From Streptomyces sp. NRRL B-1140 (GTDB lineage: Bacteria; Actinomycetota; Actinomycetes; Streptomycetales; Streptomycetaceae), in the NCBI RefSeq assembly GCF_001280065.1, contig NZ_LGEA01000105.1:4799-68798 (forward strand): DNA of 64,000 nucleotides, in the 5' to 3' direction. Within the stretch, counting starts at the first letter, position 1. Each line of letters opens with the position of its first letter. A program made the translations under genes and the position numbers. The notes beneath the pieces were generated by a model that was not told where the DNA came from, did not search any database, and was given only the letters and a program-made list of their open reading frames with translations. Shown here piece by piece: positions 62,577 to 64,000 of the stretch.

Positions 62577-62938
62577 CGGTCGGCTCCTCACCGCGAAGCT
62601 CAGCTCCTTCTCGCTCCCGCGGTCTGCGGGACGAGCCCCGAACACGGAACGTGAGCGTCCATCGCTTCTGAGTCACACTCAGCCTGAGGGTGATAGCCCG
62701 TTCGTGCAACACGAGCGCACAGCTGAGGTGGACATACACACAAGTGAGCGCCCGCGAGTGGCCCGAACGGCCCAGAAGAACCGCCACCGGTTGAAGATCC
62801 AACAAGACGCTGCGTCGCCTCACGTGCACCATGTGTGAAGAACTCGATCGCCGTCACGGATCCGTGTCGCTGTGCGCACGGCCGCCGTCCGACCGTCGGG
62901 AGACCGTGCCCCTCGAGCCCCGAAAGGTGATCGGCGCC
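62577..62938. promoter_or_regulatory. Divergent promoter region with stacked CTGAGT palindromes
   Basis: This 362-base region lies between the glgX operon and the DUF5133 gene. It contains CTGAGT-CAC-ACTCAG, a perfect palindrome at 62668-62682, directly followed by another half site (CTGAG) so that three alternate half sites are stacked. It is 92 bases before the ATPase start. A regulator binding here could control the operon. No other features stand out. Confidence 0.55.
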
Positions 62939-63307
62939 ATGCTGCTACCCGCCAAAGCCGAAGTCGCCCGGCAGTTGCGGCGTTACCGGGCCTGGGAACG
63001 CGTGATGCTCGCGGCACCGAACGACCGCACGGTGCGGACCACGTTCGAGGACTCCGGCTACACGCTCTGTGTGCTGATGGGCAAGCGCTGCGCTCGCGAG
63101 GCCGCGGACGCGGCCGAGCGGTACCTGCGCACGAACCACGTCACCTACCTGCAGGAACAGCAGATCACCTGCCTCCAGGAACAGCACGTCACCTGTCTGC
63201 AGGAACCCGGCGAACGGACTCGTCCGGCCTCGGCGGTCCGACGCAGGCCCCCGGCGGCGGAGCGCAGACCCCCGGCCACCGAGCGCAGATCCCCGGCGGG
63301 GAGGTAA
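62939..63307 (+). CDS. DUF5133-type protein with C-terminal peptide repeats, 122 aa
   Basis: The start at ATG 62939 (MLLPAKAEVARQLRRYRAWE) has an AAAGGTGA site; a frame upstream from 62831 is not supported. The N-terminal 65 residues look like a DUF5133 domain (TTFEDSGYTLCVLMGKRCAR). The C-terminal half is unusual: three copies of an eight-residue unit (VTYLQEQQ, ITCLQEQH, VTCLQEPG) and then three short repeats of RPPAAE type. The DNA repeats are 24 bases each. The function of DUF5133 is unknown. Confidence 0.82.
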   Translation: MLLPAKAEVARQLRRYRAWERVMLAAPNDRTVRTTFEDSGYTLCVLMGKRCAREAADAAERYLRTNHVTYLQEQQITCLQEQHVTCLQEPGERTRPASAVRRRPPAAERRPPATERRSPAGR

Positions 63308-63382
63308 CGGCCTTCCCGCACACATCCCGTCCCCCCACCGGGCCCCGCGGCCCGGCTTTCGAGCACGCTGGAGGTGAGGACC

Positions 63383-64000
63383 ATGAGAAGGACCCGGGCC
63401 ATCGGCCGCATCCCGGTACGGGACGTCCGCCCGGCCGTGGAGAGCGGCGACCGGCCGGCCAAGGCGGTCGTGGGTGAAACGTTCGAGGTCACCGCCACCG
63501 TGTTCCGGGAGGGGCACGACGCGGTGGCCGCCAATGTCGTCCTGAAGGACCCGGAGGGCCGCCCCGGGCCGTGGACGCCGATGCGCGAGCTGGCCCCCGG
63601 CAGCGACCGATGGGGCGCCGAGGTCACCGCGAACGCCGTCGGCCGCTGGTCGTACCGCGTGGAGGCCTGGAGCGATCCGATGGCCACCTGGCGCCACACG
63701 GCGGACATCAAGATCCCGGCGGGCATCGACCCGGGCCTCGTCCTGGACGAGGGCGCGGAACTGTACGAGCGGGCAGCGGCCGGCGTGCCGAGGGAAGCCG
63801 GCCGCACCGTGCTGCTCGCCGCCGCACAGACCCTGCGCGACGACTCGCTGTCCCCGGCGGCTCGTCTGGCGGCGGCGCTGACGCCGGAGGTCGACGCGGT
63901 GCTGGCCCGGCACCCGCTGCGGGACCTGGTCACCAGCAGCGAGCCGCTGCCGCTGCTCGTGGAGCGCGAGCGGGCCCTGTACGGCTCCTGGTACGAGTTC
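63383..64000 (+). CDS. glgE: Alpha-1,4-glucan:maltose-1-phosphate maltosyltransferase (5' part)
   Basis: The gene is cut by the right edge after 206 residues. The N-terminal domain of GlgE is recognisable: IPVRDVRPAVESGDRPAKAV, VGETFEVTATVFREGHDAVA and WRHTADIKIPAGIDPGLVL, with the family's tail LYGSWYEF near the end. GlgE extends glucans from maltose 1-phosphate. It starts at an ATG after GGAGGTGAGGACC. With glgX across the divergent region it forms an alpha-glucan group; treS, pep2 and glgB probably follow outside the window. Confidence 0.9.
   Translation, partial: MRRTRAIGRIPVRDVRPAVESGDRPAKAVVGETFEVTATVFREGHDAVAANVVLKDPEGRPGPWTPMRELAPGSDRWGAEVTANAVGRWSYRVEAWSDPMATWRHTADIKIPAGIDPGLVLDEGAELYERAAAGVPREAGRTVLLAAAQTLRDDSLSPAARLAAALTPEVDAVLARHPLRDLVTSSEPLPLLVERERALYGSWYEF

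Overview
The window reads as a stretch of Streptomyces (or a very close actinomycete) chromosome. Coding sequence is extremely GC-rich, and GTG starts and ATGA/GTGA start-stop overlaps are common. The content is typically streptomycete: a conservon (sensor-like ATPase, roadblock protein, DUF742 protein, GTPase) fused to a P450 pair, a multi-domain SpoIIE phosphatase, an ANTAR protein, a SigB/SigF-type sigma factor, a DUF5133 protein and GlgE. There are no rRNA or tRNA genes, CRISPR arrays, insertion sequences or phage genes that I can recognise. This looks like accessory/arm-type chromosome rather than a mobile island.

Layout. 1-2015: a tightly coupled minus-strand cassette encoding a 62-residue peptide, an unrecognised 231-residue protein and two tandem paralogous proteins (the second cut by the window edge); its leader is markedly AT-richer than its surroundings. 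2166-6383: a PLP-dependent Orn/Lys/Arg-type decarboxylase, an M20 amidohydrolase, a DoxX membrane protein and a hemerythrin-like protein, closed by a clear terminator. 6694-8010: an MFS exporter. 8105-17886: a nine-gene minus-strand glycan operon holding a complete gmhA-hldE-gmhB heptose route, four glycosyltransferases including a family 9 heptosyltransferase, an O-carbamoyltransferase and a UDP-glucuronate-decarboxylase-like enzyme. 18092-25144: small housekeeping and stress genes (cysteine hydrolase, helical proteins, fructosamine kinase, catalase, P-loop kinase).

25475-30847: a conservon operon cvnA-B-C-D followed by two cytochromes P450. The first lacks the K-helix ExxR, as in the CYP157 family; the second is an ordinary CYP154-like P450. 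31077-37910: a PucR-type regulator, a YciO/Sua5-like protein, a dienelactone hydrolase, an MHYT membrane sensor, a metallophosphoesterase and a luciferase-like monooxygenase.

38358-42963: a complete lasso-peptide cluster (precursor, cyclase, RRE protein, leader peptidase, ABC exporter). The predicted core LLQRSGRDRLILSKN belongs to the citrulassin type, with extra arginines in the ring. A large hairpin and an AT-rich promoter-like island precede it.

42973-54996: an epoxide hydrolase and a divergent CGNR regulator sharing two operator-like repeats, a TauD-type dioxygenase, an aldo/keto reductase, a stand-alone LigD phosphoesterase, a SpoIIE phosphatase, a peroxiredoxin/DoxX pair, an internally deleted AraC-family pseudogene, a small ATP-dependent DNA ligase, an NPP1-like secreted protein and an isolated hemC. 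55189-58854: a MarR-controlled ABC-2 exporter with a palindromic operator, a sigma factor and an ANTAR protein. 59101-64000: a VOC protein, then glgX with an ATPase-like partner, a DUF5133 protein carrying 24-bp repeats, and the start of glgE.

The most notable systems are the citrulassin-like lasso cluster, the uncharacterised peptide/paralogue cassette at the left edge, and the heptose/carbamoyl glycan operon. All family assignments come from reading motifs; no database search was run.
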